Source: Marchantia polymorpha subsp. ruderalis
Taxonomy: Eukaryota; Streptophyta; Marchantiopsida; Marchantiales; Marchantiaceae
Reading direction: 5' to 3'
Assembly (NCBI GenBank): GCA_037833965.1
Contig: AP031352.1
Coordinates: 1,220,501 to 1,284,500, forward strand
DNA length: 64,000 nt
Shown: positions 46,741-59,983 of the stretch, in pieces
How the letters are laid out: every line of letters starts with the position of its first letter
How positions within the stretch are numbered: position 1 is the first letter of the stretch
The notes under the pieces: generated by a model
The model's input: only the letters and a program-made list of their open reading frames with translations
What the model was told of the DNA's origin: nothing
Databases searched by the model: none
Position numbers and translations under genes: made by a program

Positions 46741-47139
46741 ATAAATCAAAGTATGTATTCAAGATGAAAGATTTGAATAAAGTCAAAAAGATATTCAGCA
46801 TTTATGTTCATAAAGTTTCAAATAAAGGTAAATTATTGTCAAAAATAAAAATACATTCAACGCATGTATGACATGTTTAGCATAACATAATAAGTTTGTA
46901 CTCCTTTGGCAATATATGTTATGTTTTTTGGAACTCAATAATCAATCACTGCAATTGAAAAACAAAAAATGTCATTCATTTTCAATGAAAAGTCAGTATG
47001 TATCCTCATGTATATTCACTACATCAGATTTACTCTAATTAAGAAAATATTGAGCATGTAAATTTCAAGTTCTTGAAAAATAGATCAAAAGATTTGGAGA
47101 TGTATTTTGTATAAAAAATGAAAAGACGCAAAAAACACA
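46741..47139. other. AT-rich spacer
   Basis: No gene or recognised repeat between transposon copy 3 and the LTR of the decayed copia element. Confidence 0.5.
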
Positions 47140-50100
47140 TTATAAACTATACTATACAGTTGAGATAATTGCACAAGAAAAAAAAATTGTGAAAAATCAA
47201 ACATATGATAAAAAATCTCAAACCGTTCATCTACTAGAGAAAAAATCTCTATCATCTAGAGATACAATATTTGTACAAAGTACAAGATAGTTTCAACATG
47301 AACTCTGTGTGTAATCAAAGCTATGTGCTATTGTCAAAGACTGAAAAACAAAGAAATTGAAACTCCTCATATAGGGAAAAAATGGTTCATCTCAAGCAGC
47401 TCTTATAACGTGATTGCTGCCTTTGAAACTCCAAAACCATACAATGTCATGTTAGAACCTACAAGTGGCATTTTCAAAATGATACAAGTGACATCTCCGA
47501 ACCTACCTAATTGTCTTCATCACTCACAATCTTCCACTTGAAAACAAACTAGTGACACTTTTATCTCCTCTACTCCAAACAATCGTCTATAGACTAACAT
47601 CAACTTCCACTTGACTAATGTTTGAGCCCAACTTATATAGTGCATAGCTTTAATTTATCCGTGATGATAATCTTTGTAAACATGTCTACGGGATTTATCT
47701 CACCTACGATTATTATCAACCTACAATATTTCATCATCCATCAATTCACATATAAAATGATACTTCAACTGGAAATGCTTGATTCTCAAATAAAAAACTG
47801 GATTTTTTCAAAACAAAAATCACTTAGAAATTTGTAGAGCATTTACAAGTGCTCTACAAATTTATCTATACCAATTTTTGTTAGACATTGAGTAGTCACA
47901 CCAACTTTTTTTCTTTCGTCAAAATTACAACATACTTAGCTTCTATTGTAGCAAGCACCACATATTTTGGCAATTTTGACATCCAACTTAAAACAATATC
48001 ATCCCACTTGGAACAGAATCATAGGTGATACTTTTATTTTCCAAATCACCACCAAGTTCTAAGTCAACGAAACGTTTTAGATCCACAATACCTTTCTTGA
48101 AACATAGTGACATTCTTGAAGTAATTTTTAAGTATCTTAGCAGCCATTTCATCGTCTCTCAATGTGTGCTACGGGATTTTGCCACTTGCATTTTGCGGCT
48201 TGCTACTTCCATTTCATAAGCTATGTTGGATCTTGATCATAACATGAAATACATATATTGCCAACTGCCGAGCAATAAGTCATACTTACCATCTAGTTCT
48301 TCTCCTCCTTTGTCTTCAGTGATTGAACTCTTAACAATTTGATTTGTATTTTCAGCAGTTTGATTATTTATATAACATTTTGTAGTCCAAATCTATCAAC
48401 ATCTTGGTGATGTACTTCTTATGTGAGAAAGTAAGACTTGTTAACGCTTGATTTTGAAAAATGCACATATCAAGAGTCTTACTTGCTAAAATCAAATCCT
48501 TCATCTCAAACTCTTGTGTTGATTGTCACTTTAATATCTTGAATTCCTTCATGTTTGCACCTGCCATGAGCATATCATCGACAGATACAAGAAAAATAAC
48601 ATAAGAGCCATTAAAATCATTGATATAATGATAATGTTTTGGATTTTTTTGTGTGAATTCATACTCATGACTTTGTTGAACTTTTTGTATCTATGACTCA
48701 GGTTTGCTTCAAACAATATAGGCTTTTATTTAATTTGCATACAAGTAACTTCAGTTACTCAATTTCAAAATCCTCACGCTACATCATGTAAAGTTTATCC
48801 TCTAAATCTTCATGAATAAAATTCATTGCCATATCAAATTCTTCTAGATGCAAATTTTCAGCTGCCACAATACTGAGAGTAATTCAAATAGTTGTAAATT
48901 TCATCACAAGTGAAAAAATCTTTGGTGTTATCAATAATTTTATTTTGAAAGAATCCTTTGATGATCAATCTTGTTTTATTACACTTTATACATCCACTTA
49001 CTTTGTAGTGTCTTTTTTTTCCGACAATTGAGTCAAGATCCATGTACCTTTTTTTTCAAAAGATCTAAACTTCTCCTTTGTTGCTCATTTTCACTTGACC
49101 GGATCACTTGAGTCTATTGCATCATTCATGTTTTTTATCATTCAAGTCAATCAAAATACATAATTGAGTGAAGATAGATACGAGTGTTAGATTTACAAAC
49201 TTGAGTATAACTTTTCAACATTGTTTCCAGGGGAATGAACTCTATCTAATCATTGACTACATCTTTTGCCATAATATCATCAAACTCATTATGTTTTCTT
49301 TAGATCGCATCAACTTGTATCCTTTCTTTGTTGATCACATATTTTAAACTTTATTCACTTTTCTTCAAAATACTCAAATAATAAAACCGTCAAGTAATTT
49401 TGGTTGATGAAATAAATTGTCGTGTTCAATGACCTTTTCCAAAACATCTTTAGAAGATAATTGTGAAGTTGCAATGTTTTAATACTTTTGTTGAGAATTT
49501 GATTCATACTCTTTTCAATTCTATTCTATTGTGGTGGAAATTGTTCGCACTAGTTTGACTTCATATTCCTCACAAAACGTTTTGAAGTTTGCTTCATCAT
49601 ATTTATCATCATTATACGATTTTAAGCACTTCAGCTTTTAAATTAGTTTGTTCTCTACATCTAACCTTCATCTCTTGAAAACCTTAAACATTTTTTATTT
49701 GTGTTTGAAAAAGTATACCTTTGACTTACAAATGAAATCGTTGATAAAGATGACATAGTATCTTGAGGCTTCTTGACATTGAACTTGTGTTGGTCTTCAT
49801 ACGTTAATGTGTATAAATTCTAGCCTACCTAACTTTCTTTCTTTCCCTAATTTTGAAAAACTCATTCATTTTTGTTTGCCAAACGCACAATCTTCACAAA
49901 AGCTAATTTCAGTTGTTTACATAGTCGATAATAAGTTTTTTAATGCTAGAATCTTCAATACTTTGTCACTCATGTTTTCCAACTAGTTATGACACAAAAT
50001 TGGATCGGTATTGGCCAAGTCAACTACTATCAAGTCTACATTCATGCTAGTTAGATCAAGTATGTCTGTCTTGATGCCTTATGCTACAATTATAGCTTTT

Positions 50101-51820
50101 TCACTATTCTCCAAAAACTTTCTGCAAAGATTGTTCTACATCACTAAATATCCAATTAATCCACATAGATTGAATTTTTTTTTCAATTTGAAAATGTAGA
50201 AATGTCATGCAATGTACATCTGAAATTGTTGCTTAATTCAATTTTGCAACTTGCACGGCGCATGTTGCCTAATCATTTTGATCAGGAAGCGCATGTCTAA
50301 TGTATCGTGAAATGGCGCACAGTTTCAACCTTGCGACCATACTTTCCATGCGAAGTGTTTAACGCATTAGCTCATCCCCTGATCATCACATATTTTTCAA
50401 GATTGTTGGAACTTGAAGAAAACAATCAAGTCGCACTTCCTTTGCTCTAATTTAAGCATTAAGCCGAGCTTAAATCAACCCATTGAACATTATCTTTGCT
50501 TGTAATCTTTAAATGTTTACCATTAGCTAGCAAAATTTTTCATCAATTCTTTGCAAGAGGTAGAATAAAAAGAAGCATATGATTTTAATTTCAAGATTTG
50601 ATAGATTTGTCAATACATAAGATTAAAGCATCATCCAAGTAATTCTTGATTGTTGCATTTATCAAGTTGAACTCGTATTTCTTCTTTGCCTATTTGGCTA
50701 CCTTATAGTCACGTTTCAAATGACCTTTTTGTCATAATTCCAACACTTTGTCTCACCTTTGATTTAAGACTTACTTCATCATCTTGACTTGGTTTACCTC
50801 TTTTCTCATCCAACCTACTCTCCCCTTTGAACAATTATATCAATATGCTTGTGTCACCTTTCTCATTTTTACGTTATATCGTTGCTAATGATGAGGTCAC
50901 AAACATAGTTGAGATTATCTTCTCTAGACCAAATATCAGCTCTGTGGCATAAAGATTAACAAGTGATCTGCATCAACTCATCATCAACGGTATATGCAAT
51001 CCCCTTTGGTTGTTTCAAGGTATGATTGAACTCAGCTACATGTTCCATCATAGATACAACCTCCATCATTTGAAGTTGAAATATTCGACAAAAAAGTTGA
51101 ATCTTTTTGAAACTTAAGTTCTTTTCAAACAAGTCAAAAATTCCAAATTTTGTGGTCTCATTGGCAACATGTGAAGCTATGTTTATTGAAACGGTACTAC
51201 AAATGAAATTATGTTCATGTCAATATAATTTCTTCCAAATCTTGTTCTTCATAATATAGAGTTTGTGCTCGTACATCACATCCTCTAGTTGTTGGTCATA
51301 CAACATATTGGTCATTTGTAGCTTCCAATAATCAAAATGTTTGACATCAAACGGAGGATGTTTGCTTTGTTTGCTTCCTTCATGCTGATCGACTAACACT
51401 TTCTTTTCACATACTTTAAGTGGTTTGCACATCAATGTAGACTCAAAGCTCTTATACCAGTTGTAAAGAATTGAAAGCCACATTGAGAACACAACACAAG
51501 CTGTAAAATTTATATATGCGCACAGAAAAAAACATAGATTTGTGTAAAACCAAACATGTGATAAAAAATCACAAACTACTAACCTATTGTAGAGCATAAA
51601 TACTAGCTTAAGTTACAATATGAGTTCAATATGAACTCAACGTGATCTATTGCCAAAGACTTGATCTATGATATATTGCTAAAGACTTGAAAACAAATTA
51701 GTTTTTACTTTACATATATGAATCAATAAGCCATCTCAAGCAATTTCTAAGATGTGCTGGTTGACTTTGACTCTTCTAACCCTAAACTATACAAATGACA
51801 CCTCCAAAGCAAGTTTTCTG
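47140..51820 (-). mobile_element. Old, AT-shifted Ty1/copia element
   Basis: Decayed LTRs are seen at about 47,140-47,470 and 51,490-51,820; both hold ATGATAAAAAATC, TCAA(C/T)ATGAACTC and CAAAGACT with further matches in order. Between them, reading on the minus strand: a gag N-terminus (HFDYWKLQMTNMLYDQQLED, near 51,340-51,270), a zinc-knuckle remnant (KCWNYDKKVI, near 50,740), a decayed RT active site (LVSVDDMLMAGA, near 48,560) and an RNase H remnant (ATIEAKYVVI-like, near 47,940). Stops are everywhere. It is clearly older than the element at 35.7-43.7 kb. Confidence 0.7.
47829..47862. repeat. Perfect 13-nt inverted repeat
   Basis: AATTTGTAGAGCA at 47,829-47,841 with its exact complement at 47,850-47,862 and an 8-nt loop, inside the decayed RNase H region. 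Confidence 0.9.
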
Positions 51821-54800
51821 CATCATCAACATTTGCATGCATTTCAAAATTATTTAGATTTATGATATATTGTTTTATGATTTATTATACAATAAAGTTT
51901 ATATACATCCTTTCATGATTTGATTTTGGTTGGGTTATAGTTTACATATGTACTTTAATTGATTTGTTAGGAAGATTCATGCAATAAAATAAAAAATTTC
52001 AAGTTTAAAGTAGTAAAAAACATGTTTATCTTGAATTTGTAAGAAGTTAATTTAATTTCTTTCAAAAGCTAAAAGCTCTATAATTTATTAAAGCTTAACT
52101 TTGGCTACTTATATTATTAAATCTTGCACAATTATCTCACAATGACAAGATTAAGTTTTTTTATGAGTAAAATTTGAATATTTATCTTGAATATAGTTTG
52201 CAAAATGATTCGCATATTTCTACATGTCGATCTATAATTTGAAATTCATTTTTTGTGATAAAAAATATAATAATATCTTTATTTATTTTTTGATTTACTT
52301 TTATCACTTTTGAACTTAACATAGATTCATGATAGATTAAGCATATTGTTAAAAGTCTCAAAAACTTTGATGTATAATTTTTTTAAATAGGTTTGTGAAT
52401 GATGTTTTTTTCTTTTAAAGAGTATAATGCTACTTGTAATATTATTTTGTACCAAATTTATTATTTTATTATTAAAAATTGTTTGCTTATATATCACAAA
52501 ATTCAATCTCTTTGTGTATATTTATGCATAAAATATCAACAACAAAAATAAGATATATGATCATGAATTTGTTGATAATATAAACAACATATACATTTTC
52601 ACATAAATGTGAACTTGTATTTATGTAAAGCGAAAAAAACGTTTCTTTTATTAACCATCTTCATGAATTGTATGAAATAAAATCTAAATCATTATAGTTT
52701 TAAAAACTGTTATCTATCTATCTAATATTTGAGTGAATGAAAATTGAAATTGAAATTTAAAAAATATGAAGAATTGATTATCAAATAAAATATAAGCTAA
52801 TTTGAGTTGATAATTTATGAATAAAGATTGATATATAGTTTTAAAACGAATTTACTTTTGATAAGATTAAACTTTGGAACTTATTTTCAGATCTCATCTT
52901 ATCAATTGAAATTTAAAAATTTCTCCTCGTGAAATAATTAAATAAAAAAATAGTGACTGATTATAATTTTAATGATTAATCTAGTTTATGATTCAGAGTA
53001 AATCTTGAATTTAAAATTTAAAATAAAATTGTAAATGTTGTTAACTCTAAAAATCCATATGTTCTATAGATATTTCTTACTAAAATAAATGCTAATTGGT
53101 GTATACACAAAATTTTGCCACATGATGTAAATCAATTTTTTGTAATTCATCATATTTTTGAAGTTCTAACTATAAATTAATATTTCAAACTTTGAATCAT
53201 AGATTTTCATTCAAAATCTTCCTTTTCAATCAAAATTTGGAATGTATGAAATTTTTATAAAGTTAATATTAAGTACATTTGAGTGTTGTACTTGTGATAT
53301 GTAAGTTAACTTTTCAGGTTTCAGATTTAAGTTGAAAAATAACAATCTTTTGAGAAAAATAAGAATTGAATGATTTGTGATTATTTTGACATTGAAATTA
53401 CACATTAATATATTTCATGGAAATAAGTTTAAAATTATTTCTCTTTTTAACCATGTAAATTTAATATTCAATTCGTTTAAGGAAGGAGTTCAAATGAATG
53501 TAGAAATTTAATTCTAAGAAAGAAAGAAAAGTAAAATATCATTAAAAATAAATTTTAATTTCTTTTTAAATTGAAATAATTGATCCATGATTACTAGTTC
53601 AAGAAATGAATGATTCTTATCTATCAAAAACTAGTATATTGTAATTTTTGATAGATTTTTTCAACTCAAACGTTTGATGTTCATAGAATATGAAAAATGT
53701 ATGAAAATATGAAATTTCTGCATGTGAACATATCATACGCCAGTAAATATACTTGGATCATTCAAAGAAGTGTATAAAGTAAAAGTTTATATATAAATAA
53801 CATTTCATAGGTTTTACTCTTTGAGATTGAAAAAAAAATTGCTAATTTTAAATCATGAGAACATCATTTACGTTTTTTTTACAAGTGAAGAAATTCTTGC
53901 ACACAAATATTTACTTTTTCAGATATGATTTTATTCTTTTGTATTTGATAAGTGATGACAATGTTTACATACAAGATGTGCTTTACAATAATGTCATTTT
54001 TTTGCTTGTTTTCTTTTGTCACTAATTTTGTGAATGAATTATTTCTCACAGAATGTTTTTAAATTAAAAATATTTGTGATTCATAAGAATCATATTCGTT
54101 CATCATCTCATATCAAATTACGATGTGAAAATAATTATAGAACCAAACTAAATTTCCTTCAAATATTTCACACTTGTGCTGGAACTTTTTAGGTTGATCT
54201 TCCAATTTTTTTACTTTTATTTTTTGGGTAAAAATCTAGTTCAATAATAAATTTCATATATATATGATCTAATGAATGATTAAAAATATTAAAAAAACCA
54301 AGTTAAAGGCGATATTATTATGATAAATTAATTTGTTGTTTATTCAAGGGAAAAATACTTACAACTCGAATAGAGTTTTTATAGATCTGGAGACTAAGAA
54401 ATATAATATTGTTCAAGAAAATAGGTGGATTAGAATTAAGGCAGAAATTGAATTGATGATATAATTATGAATGATTTCAACAAAATTATTGATGTAGAAC
54501 ATCTTATGAAACAAAAAAGTCATTACATTTATTAAGCATTTTTTTAGATTTTGGAGTGAAGTAACTAGACATGTTCATATTCTTTAAAGATTATCCATAT
54601 TAATTTAAATAATAAAAAAATAATACATATATAAATTTAGAGATTACAAGAAGAGCAAATTTTTTAATGTATTTTTTAGTTCTTTAAAGCTTAAGTTTTT
54701 CCAATTACAATAACTGTTATATTAAGTTGTATGTCATTATATTTGAATGATTTCACATTTACTTACTTACAAGTCATAGTATATACAATGAGTAATTTTT

Positions 54801-57230
54801 TTTCAAAAGATCAATTCTTCTTATAAAGACATTTATATGCTTGTAGCAACCTAAGTAAACACTTTAAAGTTTAGCTTAAGAAATTATTTCTAAACATAAT
54901 ATATGAACATTGAGAAATTAGCTTTTCTTATAAAGATAGCTGTATGTGGATGTGCATTTAGCATTATATTTTGAATTAAAAAATTTAATGTATCTATTAA
55001 ACACATCTGGAGATTTGCTCGACAACATCTCATGGAGTTACACATATCACCGATTGCAGTTTATAAACACGTGTTCTTTTATTTCATAATAGCATGATAA
55101 GGATGTAATTATGTAGCATATTCTCTAAATATGTCACATAAACTAAGGTGAAAATAATGTGAATTACTTGTGCTGTAGAGAACCTAGAGAAGATGCAAAA
55201 TAGAAGTGACAAACGTTGGTCTGGCAACAAAAACTGTTTGTTAAATAAATTTAGCATTAAAGTCATTATCATTTTTTTATTTTTTTGTATAATCTCCTTA
55301 TTGTCATACATTATATGAACAAAATTCAGAGGAAAATACAGAAGTACCTTCTAAGATATATTTCAAAACTTGAAAACTTTTGTAGTTTTTAATAATATTT
55401 ATAAATTTTTTTTACAAAATTATAATTCATCTAATTTCATAACAAATATTTGATCTATTTGATGGTTATGTATATATACGAAATGAAAGATTAATGATAT
55501 TCAATAAATTAGAATAACATGTACAAGTTGTTATTTTAACAAAATATTGATATTTATACCATACATAATCAAATTCCGATCTTTTAAAAAAAACCCATAT
55601 AAGCTGCAAAATGAAACAGGTACTGTATAAATATTTTGAAAGTTAAAAAAATTGTTCATTTCTTTGTTAGATCTCAATAATAAGTAAATTAAAAATACAT
55701 AAAAGATGTATTATGAAGTTGTTCAACATATCAATAAATATGGCGAGCAATAAAAAATAAAAATATTGATAAGATTACATATGTATTTAATAATACTAGA
55801 AAACTTGTAAATAATTTTAGAATGAATAAATAAATAATTTATCTTAAAAAATTAATTTTTATTATTTTGTAAATTAATTAAGTTAAATTATCCCTTGTGG
55901 ATTCATTTTTCGATGGATCTTTTTATTTTATTATATTCATGTGGATGCAATATCCCATTAAGTAAATGTTTTTAAAATATAGAATATAGTATACTAGCAT
56001 CTGTTGAAAAATATTCTTTCTCATGTTAAAATATAATATAGAAGATTTTACTTTTTTATATAGCTGAAAGAAACGACTCAATTTGTTACTTTGCAAATTT
56101 TTTATAGCAGTTTTTTTTATGAAATCTAATATTATTTTGTTTCGTTTATAAAATCTCAACCAAAATGTATGCAAAAGAGTAGGTACTTATACATAATTCA
56201 GTTCTCTCATTTCATCTTGTTTGACTGGAGTGAATTATATAAATAGATCTTCAACCTGATCTGAAGATGTGACAAAATATTGTGGAGCAGGTCAAAGAAA
56301 ATCTGTAAGAAGGTTTTTTTTTATCAGTGTTTATTTGAGGAATAAAGAAATTATATCCCAATACATTAACACAAGTGTTCGTGGACTATATGTGTATTAC
56401 TATATTGCAATTCTTGATTTTCCGGCTAAATAGGTATCAATAATATATTTATTTTCACATTTTGGTTGGTCAACCCGCGTTAGCAAAGATGATTGAGGTA
56501 GAAGTACCATAACTAAAGGTTAAGTGAAACAAAGAATGAAATATATAGTCCAATGTAAAGGTTATCATCCTTATAGAGCTTCTTGATAACCGTTGGCAAA
56601 TCTTTCAAGTTCCAAGGAATCTAGAGAGACCATCAAGTCCTTATTTGAGGAGCACTGTTATCAAACTTGATAAGCTTTAATAAATTGGTTAAAAAAATAT
56701 ATTGATCGTTGAATGAAATAGTAGTGATGTGGATGATCTAAAAATGTGAAGTAAGGTTACGTTCTTCTAGAGATATGAAGAGTTGAATACCATGCATTGA
56801 TTTATTAGATAGGTTGTTCAATGTCTTTTAAACATAGGTTAGGCTAAATTACATGAAACATGAGCATGTTAGCAATTTGATATATAAAGAGCTTAGAATA
56901 TTTTTACCCCTTTAGTATATACATCAAGGAGAGTCATTGAGAAATCGTGTTTTCTTGAAAATCCATGAAGAAATCGATGAGTTCGATGTGACATATAATC
57001 ATTTGTAACAATTCCATGAAAAGAGAAAAAAATTGAACGACAAAAGGTCACCACAACATCCATGCTTGCATTTATACGGGCTGCAAGGAGCTAGAGTAGA
57101 CTGTAATCATAGTAAGTTGGAGTAAACATGATCATTAACTTGAGACTTTAAAAGTAATAGATATATCACTTCAAATCTGAGAGGTCAGACTGCTAAGCGG
57201 TACTTGCAGAATTTTTTGGGGTGAAACTTT
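51821..57230. other. Very AT-rich DNA, no gene recognised
   Basis: Long stretch of AT-rich sequence with only short chance ORFs (for example 55,084-55,311 and 55,923-56,174, minus). I see no transposon motif that I can name. From about 56,200 the base composition becomes less extreme. Confidence 0.6.
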
Positions 57231-59983
57231 AAATGACATGATTGGAGAAAGGTATGATCTTTTCCGTGAAAACTATCACAAGGGGAAAAATCTTGCAAAA
57301 GTTAAAGATATTTCCAAATTTGGCAACTTGACAGAAGAATATCATGCAGTTCATTCCGGCATCTTTTCAATCGATCACGTTTATTGCAACTGCCTGTGCT
57401 CGAGGCAAAAGTACAGGGCATCGACATCTCTCTACGAGGGACCAGATTGACAAAGTTAGTAGTCTTGGGTACTGCATTTTTTGACTGCACATAGAGAGCT
57501 AGTCCATGTACCTAGTTAATGAGTGTGTAAAAAGGAAAGAAGAAATCGGTATAGATCACTACAGTACTTCGGAGGTAAAAAAAATTACACCACCCACGAA
57601 CAGTTGAGGCCCGAGGCCTGAACTGTCAGATATGTACCTCACCTACCACCAGTAATTTCAAGTGTATTCTGTAGGATAAGTTCACGCCCTGAGGAATGTT
57701 ATATTCATTGCCCATGAAATGTTCGTAGTAATAGGTCCCTGCACAACTGGGACAGCACATTTCAGACGGCTATCGGCTGAATAACATGCTCTTCCTCCTA
57801 CGGTCCGGCCAAGTACAATTCGAGATAGATGTTGTTCCTCAACCTTACGTAAGCAGACATAGCTGGCAATGGTCCTCCATGGCTATTTGGTGCTACCATA
57901 TTGTTCAGTATTAATTTTGACCTTTCATCGTTGATCTTGTACCAGGGTGTAGTTCTGGTGAGATAGAGGCGAAATCCCAAAACCCATGGGATATCGGAGC
58001 TGGGATAGAAAGAGATCCCTAATGCCCTGCCAACGGAGCAAAGATCTAGATTTGAAGCCTATGTAACTGCACGACTCCGTGATCTGGAAATGGCAACAGG
58101 TGAGAATCCAAATCTCCCGACGCAACTCACGTAGGCTATAGTTTGCAGTCAGTTTCCAACTCCACATTCTTGTGAAGCAGAGAATGATATTTGATAATAA
58201 GGAAGTTCTCGGGGTTTCTCGTTGGAAAATCTCAGTCTGCTGTCAATATTGCAGTCGCGTGATTGTTCATGTGAACAATCACGCGACAGCCAGCTAGGGA
58301 GTACCACGTTTCTTCATTCCCGCCATCGTGAATGCTCCGTACAACATTCTGTCGCGAGATCGACTGGCCACTTACTATTCGTGAATTCATCGTCATCTAC
58401 AGTTCACCAGTGAGCTCGTGTGGCCGGGCGCTTCGGACCGTGCATTGACATGACCAGGAAAACCACATCTCAGAATAAAGTATCTTCTTTCTACATCTGG
58501 ATCGAGGTATGGAAGAGAGGAACGTTCGCGAAATTAGAAGACTCGCAGAAACATATATAAATCGAGTGCATGTGGATCACTCTAGATCTACGGGATTCCT
58601 TCATACCTATCGGGAATTCGTATCTGAACAGTTTTTTGAAATCATGTCGATATGTTCCGTAATGGGTGTTACCTAGCATCCTTCCAATCCGTGAACGTCG
58701 TATCCGAAACAATAGTGTTTTGTGTTGGTGTCAACGAATGCCCCAGAAGCGATCTGAACGCAGAGAAGCAGGACTTGCCGATAATCGAGGGGGACTGGCT
58801 AGCCGGCAATTTAGCTTTCAGCTCCGAATCGCGTGGAGACTCGATGGAGGTCTTCTGTTTCGATCATGCCGGAAACTATTGCAATAATGGTGGAACACGG
58901 CGGACATCAACCAACAAATGGTGAACTAGCTTTAGGAGGGGGCACATTATTGGAAAGAGTCCCGATGTGTATAATTATTGCCACGTTTAAAATTAGCTTG
59001 TTCAAGGCAGATGCTCAAAGGTTTCGATAATAAGTTAAAATAAATTGAAACTTTTGTCGACTAGCTGTAACAGATCCAAAAATGTCGAACACCTGAACTA
59101 GACGCAAAAGGAAACCGGGAGATCGAAAAATCTTTCAAAAGGTATAAGTACAAGGCAGATATGCGCGCTGTTTAAAGCAGTGGCTGGACATGTGTGCACA
59201 TCAATGTCAATTGACTTGAGATCCACAAACCGCAGTGGGTCATGGGCATGACTAGACCCTAGATCTCAACAAAGTGCAAGCTCATCAGTGCTTAGTGAAG
59301 GTATACGTGTCCTGCTTGTCTTGGGCACACTTGAACTTGAATGCAATATATTCTTCTACACACCTGCCATACTAGATCGAGCAAGGTCGCGCTTCTACAT
59401 GTGGACCAGACTCGCCGTTGGTGTAATGTATTCGGTGACATGTTCAGAGAACTAGTAAGACGCAAGTTGTTGGGCCCGAAGATTGTACGGCGGGCTGCCG
59501 AATATCTCTCGGAACCTTCAATTCAATTGAGCTCATAAACTATATTCATGCCCTCATCGATACAATATAAAATGGTGAGACATGAATATCCTCTGACAGT
59601 ATGTGATCTATCGACTGCTTGTTTCACTAAATGTACAAGTTAAGTAGTTGCACGTGTAGCCTACAAGAAGAAAAAGCAAACTGCACGCAGCGGATCGCAG
59701 AAGAGCAGTAACTAAAAGTAGTTGCTAACTGGTCCTCGAATGTGAAGAGGCTGCGAACTGAGTGCAAATGCCAAGTTTCTCCGATCATCGCGGCTTGGTA
59801 GTCGAGGTTAAGCATTCCACATCGTAGTAAACCTGCTCACTTGCGCTGTCTTTGGAATGCAAGTCCTACCGATGCGATGGATCCCTGAACAGCCAAATGA
59901 GTGATGTCGGTCGGAGAAACCAATGATCGATTCCATGCGAGCCAGCGACACGTTAATGAATCAGCGTGAGAGAGAAAAATGCC
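57231..59983. other. Intergenic with a possible gene remnant
   Basis: On the minus strand at 58,080-57,798 an open stretch (YPSSDIPWVLGFRLYLTRTT through NIYLELYLAGP, ending in a stop) looks more protein-like than its surroundings, but I cannot assign it and found no clear upstream exon. A strong palindrome lies at 58,254-58,287. The part nearest 59,983 would be the 3' flank of the next gene. Confidence 0.35.
58254..58287. repeat. 34-nt near-perfect palindrome
   Basis: Perfect 16-nt arms GTCGCGTGATTGTTCA (58,254-58,269) and complement (58,272-58,287) around the dinucleotide TG. Confidence 0.95.
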
